Program-made: the position numbers and the translations under genes
The notes under the pieces: generated by a model
Told to the model about the DNA's origin: nothing
The model's input: the letters and a program-made list of their open reading frames with translations, nothing else
Database searches by the model: none
Part shown: piece after piece, positions 33,929 to 41,595 of the stretch
Position numbering within the stretch: the stretch's first letter is position 1
How the letters are laid out: each line of letters starts with the position of its first letter
Assembly: GCA_005884575.1 (NCBI GenBank)
Contig: VAWW01000049.1
Coordinates: forward strand, 1 to 50,851
Direction of reading: 5' to 3'
DNA length: 50,851 bases
Source of the DNA: Actinomycetota bacterium
GTDB taxonomy: Bacteria; Actinomycetota; Thermoleophilia; Gaiellales; Gaiellaceae

Positions 33929-34435
33929 CTACACGGGAATCGCAACACCTCGCAGCGCGGGGACAAGCTCGTCTGGGACGCGCTCTGCCCGACGGCCATC
34001 ACGGCGCCGGCGGGGAGCCCCGCGCTCACCTTGTCGCTCGAGCCGGAGCCCGAGACGAGAGGGGACGAAGTGGAGGAAGCCGCGGATCCGCCCGTCGGCG
34101 TCGCGGGCGACGATTACGACGCTGTCTGCCTCGTACCCGCTGCCGAGGCTGTCCATCGCCATCGAGAAGCCGCGCTCCAGCGAGCCGCCGCGCCAGAGCC
34201 GCGACACCTGCTCGAGCTCGGCGACCGCCGCCTCGTCGACGTCGCTCAGGTTGATCGCCGTCGCCGTGTACCCGGCTGCTCGGAGCCGGCTTACGGACTG
34301 GCGCACCTTTCGGCTCCCTCGGCCTTCGAGCGAGACGCAAGCGCCCGTCGCGTCGCCTGCGTCACCGTCGGAAGGGAACGCCTCGGCCGGCGCGCGTGGC
34401 CGCGCGGGGTTCCGATCTCCGTCGAACCGGATCAT
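33929..34435 (-). pseudogene. DUF2156 (phosphatidylglycerol lysyltransferase C-terminal domain) remnant
   Basis: The frame contains VSLEGRGSRKVRQSVSRLRA, AGYTATAINL, ELEQVSRLWRGGSLERGFSM and VVIVARDADGRIRGFLHFVP. This is the DUF2156 acyltransferase-like domain found in MprF and related proteins. After HFVP the conserved continuation (normally leading to an NGxNE motif) is lost, and the N-terminal region is missing. Its ATG overlaps the stop of the next decayed gene (ATGA), so they once formed an operon. Confidence 0.7.
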
Positions 34436-34785
34436 GCCCCGATGTCCTGGTCGCCGCGGAGGACGCGGTCGGCGTGCTCGGCTGGACGCTCAGAGTCGAC
34501 GTACCGATCCTCTTCCTCCACTGCTCCCACTGAGCCCGAGCCTGCTCGCCGTCGCGCTCGAGGCCTTGTTTCGATCAATTCCGGCCACCAGTCGACAGGG
34601 TTCTCCCAGCTCGCGAAGTCGTCGGTGCGGACGACCGGAGCGCCGAGCTCCTCTGCAAGCCGGTTTGCGAGGCTGCTCTTGCCGGCGCCACCCGGACCGT
34701 CGATCGCGACGATGCAAGTCGCGACGCCCGCGGGGGCGCGCGACGACCGGATCGCCTCCACGAGGGCGCGCAGCTGTTCAGTCAT
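34432..34785 (-). pseudogene. Uridine-kinase-like P-loop protein, internally deleted
   Basis: From ATG 34785 the frame gives a Walker A motif (DGPGGAGKSSLANRLAEELG) and DDFASWENPVDWWPELIE. The rest of the normal ~200-aa protein is missing. A neighbouring frame supplies LERDGEQARAQWEQW, and the original frame resumes at EEEDRYVDSERPAEHADRVL to the stop. About 50 or more codons are deleted and at least two shifts occur. Family: P-loop nucleoside/uridine-kinase-like ATPases. Not functional as it stands. Confidence 0.75.
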
Positions 34786-34839
34786 CTCCGCAACCGTGGA
34801 CATGTGCGAATGATCGCCCATGTGGTTGCAACTGCGGGA

Positions 34840-34912
34840 TGCGCCCGGCTGGAATCGAACCAGCGGCCTTGCGCTCCGGAGGCGCACGCTCTATCCCCTG
34901 AGCTACGGGCGC
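34840..34912 (-). tRNA. tRNA-Arg (CCG)
   Basis: A 73-nt cloverleaf on the minus strand. The acceptor stem GCGCCCG pairs with CGGGCGC and the D arm is TAGCTCAGGGGATAGAGC. The anticodon stem TGCGC/GCGCA closes loop CTCCGGA with anticodon CCG, and the T arm is GCTGGTTCGATTCCAGC. CCA is not encoded. Confidence 0.95.
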
Positions 34913-34921
34913 TTGCCGGGG

Positions 34922-34927
34922 TAGTGT
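34922..34927 (+). promoter_or_regulatory. -10 box for the dgcA-like operon
   Basis: TAGTGT ends 7 nt before GTG 34935, with no ribosome-binding site, again suggesting a leaderless mRNA. It lies between this operon and the divergent tRNA-Arg. Confidence 0.45.
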
Positions 34928-34934
34928 AGCCCGG

Positions 34935-35960
34935 GTGGATCTGGACGCCCGGATCGTCACGCTGCGGCTTGCCGAGACGTTCGTGATCGCGCGCGAGTCG
35001 GCCGACACCGCGGACGTCGTCCAGGTCGAGTTGCGCCACGACGGGATCAGCGGCTTCGGCGAGGCCGCGCCGATCGAGCGGTACGGCGAGTCGGCGGAGA
35101 GCGCGCTCGAGTTCGTCGGCAACGCGGGCGAGCTGATCGGGGACGATCCCTGGGCGCTCGAGGAGATCGGCGCGCGTCTCGCCACGCTCCCCGGCGAGTA
35201 CGCGGCGAAGAGCGCGGTCGACGCGGCATTGCACGATCTCTGCGGCAGGCTCGCGGGCGAGCCGGTCTGGCGGCTGCTCGGCCTGCGCCGCGTGGGGCCT
35301 CCGACCTCGTGGACGATCTGGCTCGGCGATCCCGACGACATGGCGCGGCGCGCCGAGAAGGTCCGCGAGCGGTTCCGCCGGCTGAAGCTGAAGCTCGGCG
35401 CGCGCGACGGGCTGGACGTCGAGCGCGTGCAGGCCGTGCGCGGCGTCGTCGACGTGCCGCTCCAGGTCGACGTGAACGAGTACTGGACGCTCGACGAGGC
35501 GCTCGACAACGTGCCCCGGCTCGGAGCGCTCGGCGTCGAGTACGTCGAGCAGCCGCTTCCGGCCGGCGACCAGGGAGGAGCGACACTGAAGGCCGCGTCG
35601 CCCGTTCCGATCTACGTGGACGAGGACTGCCACACGCTCGCCGACCTCCCGCGCTGCGCCGGGCGGGCACACGGGATCAACATCAAGCTCGCGAAATCGG
35701 GCGGGATCCGCGAGGCCGTACGCATGACGCACGCCGCCCGCGCACTCGGACTCGGCGTGATGCTCGGATGCATGATCGAGTCCGGGCTCGGCATCGCGGC
35801 CGCCGCGCACATTGCGAGCCTCTGCGACCACGTCGATCTCGACGGCAACCTGCTGATCGCGGAGGACCCGTGGCCGGGCGTCGAGTTCCGCGACGGCGTG
35901 CAGCTCCCCTCCGACGCGCCCGGACTGGGTGTCAGACAAGCGATACTTAATCCTCGCTGA
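34935..35960 (+). CDS. dgcA: Dipeptide epimerase / enolase-superfamily enzyme (DgcA-like)
   Basis: The 341-aa enolase-superfamily protein is of the L-Ala-D/L-Glu epimerase group. Visible are GFGEAAPIERYGE, AAKSAVDAALHDLCGRLAG, the catalytic Lys pair RLKLKLGARDG, metal ligands in VDVNEYW, VEQPLP and YVDEDCHT, the Lys of INIKLAKSGG and GCMIESGLGIAAAAH. In D-glutamate catabolism described for some bacteria and archaea, a DgcA homologue pairs with a DUF1611 protein (DgcN), as here. Gene name by that context. The GTG start lies 7 nt behind a -10 box. Its end overlaps the next gene by 32 nt. Confidence 0.82.
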   Translation: MDLDARIVTLRLAETFVIARESADTADVVQVELRHDGISGFGEAAPIERYGESAESALEFVGNAGELIGDDPWALEEIGARLATLPGEYAAKSAVDAALHDLCGRLAGEPVWRLLGLRRVGPPTSWTIWLGDPDDMARRAEKVRERFRRLKLKLGARDGLDVERVQAVRGVVDVPLQVDVNEYWTLDEALDNVPRLGALGVEYVEQPLPAGDQGGATLKAASPVPIYVDEDCHTLADLPRCAGRAHGINIKLAKSGGIREAVRMTHAARALGLGVMLGCMIESGLGIAAAAHIASLCDHVDLDGNLLIAEDPWPGVEFRDGVQLPSDAPGLGVRQAILNPR

Positions 35961-37059
35961 GGAGTACTCGCACGACCCCCACTACGGCAAGACGATGTGG
36001 GGGGTCATGCGATACCGGCGCGAGTCGGTCGTCGCGATCCTCGACTCGAAGCGCGCGGGAGAGACGGAGCTCGGCGTGCCGATCGTCGCGACGGTCAACG
36101 ACGCGCTCTGCTTCAACCCGAACACGGCGCTCGTCGGCGTCGTCACGCAGGGCGGCCACTTCCCCGGCGACTGGCAGGCGCTTCTCAAGTCGGCCGCTGC
36201 GAAGGGCCTCGACATCGAGAACGGCCTCCATTACCGGCTACGTGAGGTGCCGGGGCTCGTCGAGACCGCCCAGAAGCACGGCGTCGAGCTGATCGACCTG
36301 CGCGAGCCGCCCGCAGGCGTGTCGACCGCGACCGGCGCCAACCTGAGCGTGCCGGCGACGATCGTGCTCACCGTCGGCACCGACTGCGCGATCGGGAAGA
36401 TGACCGCGACGTGCGAGCTCGATCTCGAGGCGCGCGGCCGGGGCCTGAAATCCGTCTTCGTCCCGACCGGGCAGACGGGAATCGCGATCGCCGGCTGGGG
36501 GATCGCCGTCGACGCCGTCGTCTCGGACTTCATCGCCGGCGCCGCCGAGCGGCTCGTGGTCGAGGGCCACGAGCGCGGCGGCGAGCTCCTCTGGGTCGAG
36601 GGGCAGGGGTCGATCCTGCACCCCGTCTATTCCGGCGTGACGCTGGGCCTGATCCACGGCAGCGCACCGCACCTCTACGTCCTCTGCCACGAGGTCGGCC
36701 GCGACGAGGTCGAAGGCGCGGGCGGCGGGCCGCATCCGCTTCCACCGCTCGCCGAGTGGGTCGAGCTGCACGAGCGGATGTCGCTTCGCGCGCGGCCGGC
36801 CAAGGTGGCCGCGATCGCGATGAACACACGCTTTGTGGACGAGGAGGCCGCCCGGGCGGCGATCGAGGAGGCCGAGCGGGAAACGGGCCTCCCGGCGGAC
36901 GATCCCGTCCGGTTCGGCGCGGCAAAGCTGGTCGACGCCGTGCTCGCACTCGGACAGGACTACGCCTCGCCGCACCCGAATTGCCCAGACGGGGCTTCAG
37001 CGAGTCGGCTAAATTGCCGATCCGATCGGGGGAAAGCGGCCAAGGGAGACAACCTGTGA
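35929..37059 (+). CDS. dgcN: DUF1611 P-loop protein, DgcN-like N-acetyltransferase
   Basis: A 376-aa DUF1611 protein. An N-terminal Rossmann-like domain (RYLILAEEYSHDPHYGKTMW) precedes a P-loop-like domain VLTVGTDCAIGKMTATCELD. It also shows FVPTGQTGIAIAGWGIAVDA, EGQGSILHPVYSGVTLGLIHG and HEVGRDEV. DgcN members have been reported to N-acetylate D-glutamate before further degradation; that role is inferred from family and from the adjacent epimerase-fold gene. The last ~30 residues after LGQDYASPHP look non-conserved. GTG 35929 overlaps dgcA, and the stop overlaps the next start (GTGA), so three genes are coupled. Confidence 0.82.
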   Translation: MSDKRYLILAEEYSHDPHYGKTMWGVMRYRRESVVAILDSKRAGETELGVPIVATVNDALCFNPNTALVGVVTQGGHFPGDWQALLKSAAAKGLDIENGLHYRLREVPGLVETAQKHGVELIDLREPPAGVSTATGANLSVPATIVLTVGTDCAIGKMTATCELDLEARGRGLKSVFVPTGQTGIAIAGWGIAVDAVVSDFIAGAAERLVVEGHERGGELLWVEGQGSILHPVYSGVTLGLIHGSAPHLYVLCHEVGRDEVEGAGGGPHPLPPLAEWVELHERMSLRARPAKVAAIAMNTRFVDEEAARAAIEEAERETGLPADDPVRFGAAKLVDAVLALGQDYASPHPNCPDGASASRLNCRSDRGKAAKGDNL

Positions 37060-38450
37060 AGAGATTCCTCGGGATCATGGCTTCGGCCTGCGCGGCGCTC
37101 GCCTGCGCCGGTGCCGCGGCCGCGCTGCCCATCGTCGGGGCTGCGGAAGACCGGACGAAATACGCCGACGACGGCGGCACCGCGCTGTTCAACGCGATGA
37201 AGGGCCTCGGCCTGTCATCGAACCGGATCAGCGTCTACTGGAACTACCAGCAGCCGACGACGATCCAGGAGGAGTCGTTCCTCAGCCACGTCGTCGATGG
37301 ATCGCAGCGCGCAGGCTTCCAGCTCGTGTTTGCGATCTATGCCGACCCGCGCATTCCCGGCGGCGTCACGGCCGTCGGACAGAACCCCGATGCGTTCTGC
37401 AACTACGCCGCGCTGATCGCGGCCACGTACCCGTCCGTGACGAAGATCATCGTCGGCAATGAGCCGAACCAGAAGCGGTTCTGGCAGCCGCAGCCGCATT
37501 CCGGCACCGCGTTCGAGCCGGTGCAGGCGAAGTGCTACGACGCGCTGAAGGCCGTCAACCCGAAGATTGACGTGATCGGCGTCGGGCTCTCGCCGCGCGG
37601 CAACGACCAGCCGACCCAGGTGAACAACGCGTCCTCGTCGCCGGTGCGGTTCATCTACGACCTAGCCACCGCGTACCGCCTCAGCGGCCGGACGAAGCCG
37701 CTCTTCGACGAGTTCGCGTTCCACTGCTACCCGAACGTGAACACGGATCCCGTCTCGAAGGGCTACCAGTGGCCGAATATCGGCTGCGTCAACCTCGACC
37801 GGCTCAAGCAGGCGCTCTGGGACGGCTTCAACGGCACGGGTCAGCCGACGCCGCCGGAGGGTGGCTTCGGGAGCGGCTCGACGCTCGTCATCGACGAGAC
37901 CGGCTGGCAGGCGAACGTCACCGGCAAGGCCGGTTACAGCGGCGCCGAGAACGTGCCGACGATCAACGACCCGACGCAGGCGGGGTATTACGCCCAGCTC
38001 GTCGGGATGGCCGCGTGTGATCCGTCGATCACAGCGTTCCACTTCCTCTACTTCCTGGACTCGGCGAACCTGGCCGACTTCCAGAGCGGCATGATGCTCG
38101 TCGACGGGTCGCCGCGGACGTCATCCGCGGCGATCAAGAGCGCGATCGGCTCCGGCTGCCCGAGGGGCGCGACGAACTGGCGGCATTCGACGACGGTCGC
38201 CGGCGCGAAGGCGAAGAAGGGCGTATCGCCGAGCGGCAGGCCCGCGGTCGTCGTCAATGCGACCGAGGACTTCTCGTACTCGATCATCGCGACGAAGAAG
38301 GGCAAATCGGCGACGGTGAAGGGGAGCGGCAAGGCGTTCAGCGAGCTCGACGCTGTGATCCCGCCGGGCTTCAAGGGCGGCACCGCGAAGGTGACCCTGA
38401 AGGCCTGGGCGAACCCGGGCCGGACGAGCACGCTCACCGTCGCCACGTAG
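37056..38450 (+). CDS. Secreted glycoside-hydrolase-like protein (paralogue of 890-2305)
   Basis: The 464-aa protein has a signal peptide (KRFLGIMASACAALACAGAAAA) and a TIM-barrel-like domain with IIVGNEPNQKRFWQPQ (NEP acid/base) and LVIDETGWQANVTG (nucleophile region). A C-terminal Lys/Gly-rich beta domain of about 90 residues follows. It shares with the first paralogue ATAYRLSGRT, CYDALKAVNPK, GLSPRG and the terminal DGSPRTS pattern. The family is most like clan GH-A cellulase/xylanase-fold proteins, substrate unknown. GTG 37056 has an AAGGGAG ribosome-binding site and overlaps the dgcN stop. Confidence 0.78.
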   Translation: MKRFLGIMASACAALACAGAAAALPIVGAAEDRTKYADDGGTALFNAMKGLGLSSNRISVYWNYQQPTTIQEESFLSHVVDGSQRAGFQLVFAIYADPRIPGGVTAVGQNPDAFCNYAALIAATYPSVTKIIVGNEPNQKRFWQPQPHSGTAFEPVQAKCYDALKAVNPKIDVIGVGLSPRGNDQPTQVNNASSSPVRFIYDLATAYRLSGRTKPLFDEFAFHCYPNVNTDPVSKGYQWPNIGCVNLDRLKQALWDGFNGTGQPTPPEGGFGSGSTLVIDETGWQANVTGKAGYSGAENVPTINDPTQAGYYAQLVGMAACDPSITAFHFLYFLDSANLADFQSGMMLVDGSPRTSSAAIKSAIGSGCPRGATNWRHSTTVAGAKAKKGVSPSGRPAVVVNATEDFSYSIIATKKGKSATVKGSGKAFSELDAVIPPGFKGGTAKVTLKAWANPGRTSTLTVAT

Positions 38451-38460
38451 AGACCGCCCG

Positions 38461-38931
38461 GTGCGCGTCGCCGTCGTCTCGGATACGCATCTACCTCGGG
38501 GAGCCAGGCGGCTCCCCGAGGCTTGTCTGGCGAGACTGCGCGCCGCCGACCTGATCCTCCACGGGGGCGACGTCGTCGCCGGATCGGCGCTCGACGAGCT
38601 GCGGGCACTCGGCCCGCCGGTCGAGGCGGTCTGCGGGAACATGGACGACGCCGAGCTCCAGCGCACGCTGCCGGTCGAGCGGGTCGTCGAGGTGGGGGAG
38701 GCTCGGATCGGGATGCTGCACATCCCCGGCCCGGCCGCCGGCCGCGAGGCGCGGCTCGCGGCGCGGTTTCCCGACTGCCACGCCCTCGTCTACGGACACA
38801 CGCACATCCCGCAGGTCGAGCGGTTCCAGCACCTCTGGATCCTCAACCCGGGAAGCCCGACCCACACGATGCTCGTGCTGGAGATCCGGGGCGCCCGGAT
38901 CGTCCCGGAACTCGTCACGCTGGCGGGGTAG
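38461..38931 (+). CDS. Metallophosphoesterase, YfcE/MJ0936 type
   Basis: A 156-aa minimal calcineurin-like phosphoesterase with VSDTHLPRGA (DxH), LHGGDVVAGSAL (GD), CGNMDDAEL (GNxD), LHIPGPA in place of the usual HGH, VYGHTHIPQVE (GHTH) and ILNPGSPTH. It probably hydrolyses phosphodiesters such as cyclic nucleotides; substrate unknown. GTG start, 10 nt after the glycosidase-like gene. Codons 11-22 contain a 12-bp perfect inverted repeat (CCTCGGGGAGCC/GGCTCCCCGAGG, 38494-38521), so the 5' end of the mRNA can fold strongly. Confidence 0.9.
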   Translation: MRVAVVSDTHLPRGARRLPEACLARLRAADLILHGGDVVAGSALDELRALGPPVEAVCGNMDDAELQRTLPVERVVEVGEARIGMLHIPGPAAGREARLAARFPDCHALVYGHTHIPQVERFQHLWILNPGSPTHTMLVLEIRGARIVPELVTLAG

Positions 38932-38940
38932 AGTCCGGGC

Positions 38941-39099
38941 ATGTGGAGCTGGGTCGTGACCGTCGCCCTCTACGGCGTCGGCATCGGGTTCTTCCACCTC
39001 GTCGGCGGGTTCGGCTCGGCCGCGAAGGCGCTCCAGCGCTGGGGCGAGTCGAGCGGCCGCCGCAGCGGGCCGGCGCTGCTCGACCGCATGCGGCGCTGA
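38941..39099 (+). CDS. Small membrane-anchored protein (52 aa)
   Basis: ATG 38941 to TGA 39099 encodes a peptide starting MWSWVVTVALYGVGIGFFHL. It has one TM helix and a basic C-terminal tail (RRSGPALLDRMRR). TAGAGT lies 6 nt before the ATG and includes the upstream gene's stop, matching the leaderless pattern. No family is recognised. Confidence 0.6.
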   Translation: MWSWVVTVALYGVGIGFFHLVGGFGSAAKALQRWGESSGRRSGPALLDRMRR

Positions 39100-39110
39100 G
39101 CAGCGGTCGG

Positions 39111-39449
39111 CTAGGTGGCTACTGGGCGACGCTTGTACCGCGACCGCAGGTAGTCCTGCACGCACTGTCGGCTCGAATACCACTGCCCGTTTTGCTGCGT
39201 CGTCACGAGCCGGCCCCGTTGCGCAGCAAGAGTCAGCGCGTTCTGGGTCACACCCATATCGGTCAGTGTGCCGAGCGGAACGTAACGATGCGGACCTGCA
39301 AGCCTCGGGATGAGGAAACGGTCAATCTCGTGCTTGACCGAGCGCGCCAGCACTTCTCCTAGAGGACCGGGATCCCCATCGTCGGCGCGCATGAGGGGCA
39401 TCCAGACGAGGCCGTGTAGCTTGACACGAACGGGTGTTCGCTCTAGCAT
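39111..39449 (-). CDS. Hypothetical protein with HTH/excisionase-like C-terminus
   Basis: About 112 aa from ATG 39449. The N-terminal half is unrecognised. The C-terminal ~50 residues (LGTLTDMGVTQNALTLAAQR, then GRLVTTQQNGQWYSSRQCVQ) resemble a winged helix or MerR/Xis-type DNA-binding domain in which a grid of hydrophobic residues precedes a QWYSSRQC beta strand. The start codon lies inside the -10 element of the divergent LysM gene, so expression of the two should interfere. Codon use looks less GC-biased than neighbouring genes, a weak hint of transfer. Confidence 0.5.
   Translation of the reverse strand: MLERTPVRVKLHGLVWMPLMRADDGDPGPLGEVLARSVKHEIDRFLIPRLAGPHRYVPLGTLTDMGVTQNALTLAAQRGRLVTTQQNGQWYSSRQCVQDYLRSRYKRRPVAT
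39421..39449 (+). promoter_or_regulatory. Consensus sigma-70-type promoter for the LysM gene
   Basis: TTGACA (39421-39426), a 17-bp spacer and TAGCAT (39444-39449) form the best canonical promoter in the window. It ends 9 nt before the LysM ATG, so the transcript is nearly leaderless. Confidence 0.75.
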
Positions 39450-39458
39450 GGCGAACAG

Positions 39459-39701
39459 ATGTTCGTGCGACTCGTCCTGATCCTCGTCGTCGCAGCCTTC
39501 GCCGTCGGCGCGATCGTGCGCTCCTCGAACGGCGCCGGGACGCCGGTCGTCTACCTCGTCAAGCCGGCCGACACCCTCTGGTCGATCGCGCAGAGCCGCT
39601 ACGGCGGCGACCCGCGCGAGGGCGTCTGGAAGCTCCGGCAGGCCAACCATCTGACCGGGGGTGCCGTGCTGGCCCCCGGCCAGAAGCTGTTGCTGCCGTA
39701 G
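39459..39701 (+). CDS. LysM-domain protein, membrane-anchored or secreted
   Basis: The 80-aa protein has an N-terminal hydrophobic helix (VRLVLILVVAAFAVGAIV) and a single LysM motif (VYLVKPADTLWSIAQSRYGG then GVWKLRQANHL and LAPGQKLLLP). LysM binds the glycan strand of peptidoglycan. The size and layout recall the YneA/LysM cell-division suppressors often found near lexA, but lexA is not seen here, so only a wall-binding role is claimed. Its TAG directly abuts the convergent stop codon (TAGCTA). Confidence 0.85.
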   Translation: MFVRLVLILVVAAFAVGAIVRSSNGAGTPVVYLVKPADTLWSIAQSRYGGDPREGVWKLRQANHLTGGAVLAPGQKLLLP

Positions 39702-40163
39702 CTACGCCTCGACGAGTGCCGGAACCGGGAGGCCCGACGTGTAGACCTTCTCGCCGCGGAAGAGCCGCTTCTCGGCGTCCCACGGGAAGAAGATCACGAC
39801 CTTCCACGCGAGCCGCTCGCCCGTCGGCGGCTGGCCCAGCCACTCGCCGAGATGCGTGCCTGTGACGTCCGCCTCCTCGCAGACGCCCTGCGGCCCGATG
39901 ACGATGTCCGTCAGGTCGAAGGTGATGTCCGGGAACGCCGACAGCAGGCCCAGGTAGAAACGCGCGGCGCCCTCGTGGCCCTCCCAGCGACGGCCGCTCT
40001 CGACGAGCTCGTAGACGCAGTCCTCGGTCAGCGTCGAGATCAGGCCGGGAAGGTCGCGCGCGTCCTCGGCGATCGAGTGCTTCTTCCAGAGCTCGCGGAT
40101 CTCTGCGTAGAGCTCCGGCGTGATCTCGCGCCGGTAGAGCTCGAGGATCGCCTCGTCCGCCAT
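39702..40163 (-). CDS. SnoaL-like / NTF2-fold protein
   Basis: The 153-aa protein shows LWKKHSIAEDARDLPGLIST, LTEDCVYEL, EGHEGAARFYLGLLSAFPDI and TGTHLGEWLGQPPTGE, characteristic of SnoaL-like polyketide-cyclase/ester-cyclase or NTF2-fold proteins. No substrate can be inferred. ATG 40163 lies 14 nt after the HD-GYP stop, so the two are probably co-transcribed. Confidence 0.82.
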   Translation of the reverse strand: MADEAILELYRREITPELYAEIRELWKKHSIAEDARDLPGLISTLTEDCVYELVESGRRWEGHEGAARFYLGLLSAFPDITFDLTDIVIGPQGVCEEADVTGTHLGEWLGQPPTGERLAWKVVIFFPWDAEKRLFRGEKVYTSGLPVPALVEA

Positions 40164-40177
40164 CGCGGCGGAATCTA

Positions 40178-41536
40178 CTACGAGGCCGTGGCGACTACGG
40201 CCGCGACGCTCTCCGTCACGGGCAGATCGACCGGACGGCGACGCATCACGCCGAAGAAGGCGTCGACCACCGCCGGCGAGAACTGGGTGCCGCGACCGCG
40301 CCTGATCTCCTCCGCCGCCTCCTCGAACGTGAGCGCGCGGTGGTACGGACGGTCGGTCGTCATCGCGTCCCATGCGTCGGCGAGGCCGACGATGCCCGCT
40401 TCGAGCGGAATGTCGTCGCCGGCGAGCCCGTCGGGATAGCCGCTTCCGTCCCAGCGCTCGTGGTGGTGGCGGATCAGGGGCACCGCATCGCGCAGGCGGC
40501 TGAACTTCTCGACAATCTTCGCGCCGTCGCCGGGGTGGCGCTTGATCAGCTCGTACTCGTCCGTCGTCAGGCGGGCCGGCTTCGTGAGGACCGTGTCCGG
40601 CACGGCGAGCTTGCCGATGTCATGGAAGAGGCCGCCGAAGCGGAGCGCGTCGAGCCGCGCCTCCTCGAGCCGCAGCTCCTCGCCGATCGCGACGGCGATC
40701 TGCTGGACGCGCTGCGAGTGGCCGGCCGTGTACGGGTCCTTTGCGTCGACTGTCGCGTTCAGGCTCTCGATCGCCTCGAGCGCGTTCTGCTCGAGCCGCC
40801 GGTACGAGTCGAGCAGCTGCCTCGAGCGCTCGTACAGCGTGCGCGTCTGGCGCTGCAGCATGCGCGACGCGGTGCGGACGAGCAGCGCGAGCGTCGCGTA
40901 GAGCGTGAGGAAGACGAGTGCGATCGCGATCCAGATCACGTGCTTGCGCGACGCGATCAGGTTGTCGACCGCGGCTGGATCCGCATAGATCTCGTAGGCG
41001 CCGACCGCGCGCGTGCCGTCGGCGCTGCGGATCGGCGCGTAGACCTGGAGCAGACGGCTGAAGCCGAGCGAGCGCTCGACCGCCGCCTCGTCCGCGTTGG
41101 CCGGCGAGATCGTGCCGACGGTCTGGTTCTCGTCGAGCGCTTCCTCGAGCTCGTCGTCGAGCTCGAACTTGTGGCCGATGCGTCCGCGTTCGCGGTTCGT
41201 CCACGCGAGCACGCCGTCCGGACGCCAGACCTTGACCGTGACGATGTCCGGCTCGTACTGCAGCGACCGCAGCAGGACGTTCGTGTTCGCCCGGCCGACC
41301 ACCACGGTCCCGCCGTGGACCAGGGCGGGGCGGAGGACGCCGTCGACGTAACGGGTCAGGCTCGTCCGCTGCGAGGCGATCGCCTGCGAGCGAAGCGTCG
41401 AGGTCAGCACCACGGAGAGAACGATTCCGCCGGCCAGCAGGATCGCGGCGCTGGCGAGTAGAAAGACGTGGAGCAGCGTCACCGAGCGCTTCAGCGCCCA
41501 GCGCCGTCCCGGGATTGTTGCCGCAGAAACGTCCAA
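40178..41536 (-). CDS. Membrane HD-GYP domain protein (c-di-GMP phosphodiesterase)
   Basis: The 452-aa protein has a TM helix (LHVFLLASAAILLAGGIVLS), an extracytoplasmic sensor-like region of about 150 residues and a second TM helix (HVIWIAIALVFLTLYATLAL). A short coiled stretch precedes the C-terminal HD-GYP domain, with AGHSQRVQQIA, GGLFHDIGKLAVPD (HD), RHHHERWDGSGYPDGL (GYP) and ADAWDAMTTDRPYH. It degrades c-di-GMP in response to an external or membrane signal. TTG 41536 is the first start; GTG within SVTLLHV is an alternative. It is divergent from rnz and potentially counteracts the GGDEF protein at 28809. Confidence 0.93.
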   Translation of the reverse strand: MDVSAATIPGRRWALKRSVTLLHVFLLASAAILLAGGIVLSVVLTSTLRSQAIASQRTSLTRYVDGVLRPALVHGGTVVVGRANTNVLLRSLQYEPDIVTVKVWRPDGVLAWTNRERGRIGHKFELDDELEEALDENQTVGTISPANADEAAVERSLGFSRLLQVYAPIRSADGTRAVGAYEIYADPAAVDNLIASRKHVIWIAIALVFLTLYATLALLVRTASRMLQRQTRTLYERSRQLLDSYRRLEQNALEAIESLNATVDAKDPYTAGHSQRVQQIAVAIGEELRLEEARLDALRFGGLFHDIGKLAVPDTVLTKPARLTTDEYELIKRHPGDGAKIVEKFSRLRDAVPLIRHHHERWDGSGYPDGLAGDDIPLEAGIVGLADAWDAMTTDRPYHRALTFEEAAEEIRRGRGTQFSPAVVDAFFGVMRRRPVDLPVTESVAAVVATAS

Positions 41537-41581
41537 CCGTCGTCCTCGCTCGTGCTTATCGGCGCGTGCAAGCCCCGACTT

Positions 41582-41587
41582 TACAAT
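41582..41587 (+). promoter_or_regulatory. -10 box for leaderless rnz
   Basis: TACAAT, close to the TATAAT consensus, ends 8 nt before GTG 41596 and no ribosome-binding site intervenes. Confidence 0.5.
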
Positions 41588-41595
41588 CGAATTTC

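Noticed and set aside
38494..38521. 12-bp inverted repeat considered as a terminator
   Set aside because: It lies inside well-conserved phosphoesterase codons, so it is noted only as mRNA structure.
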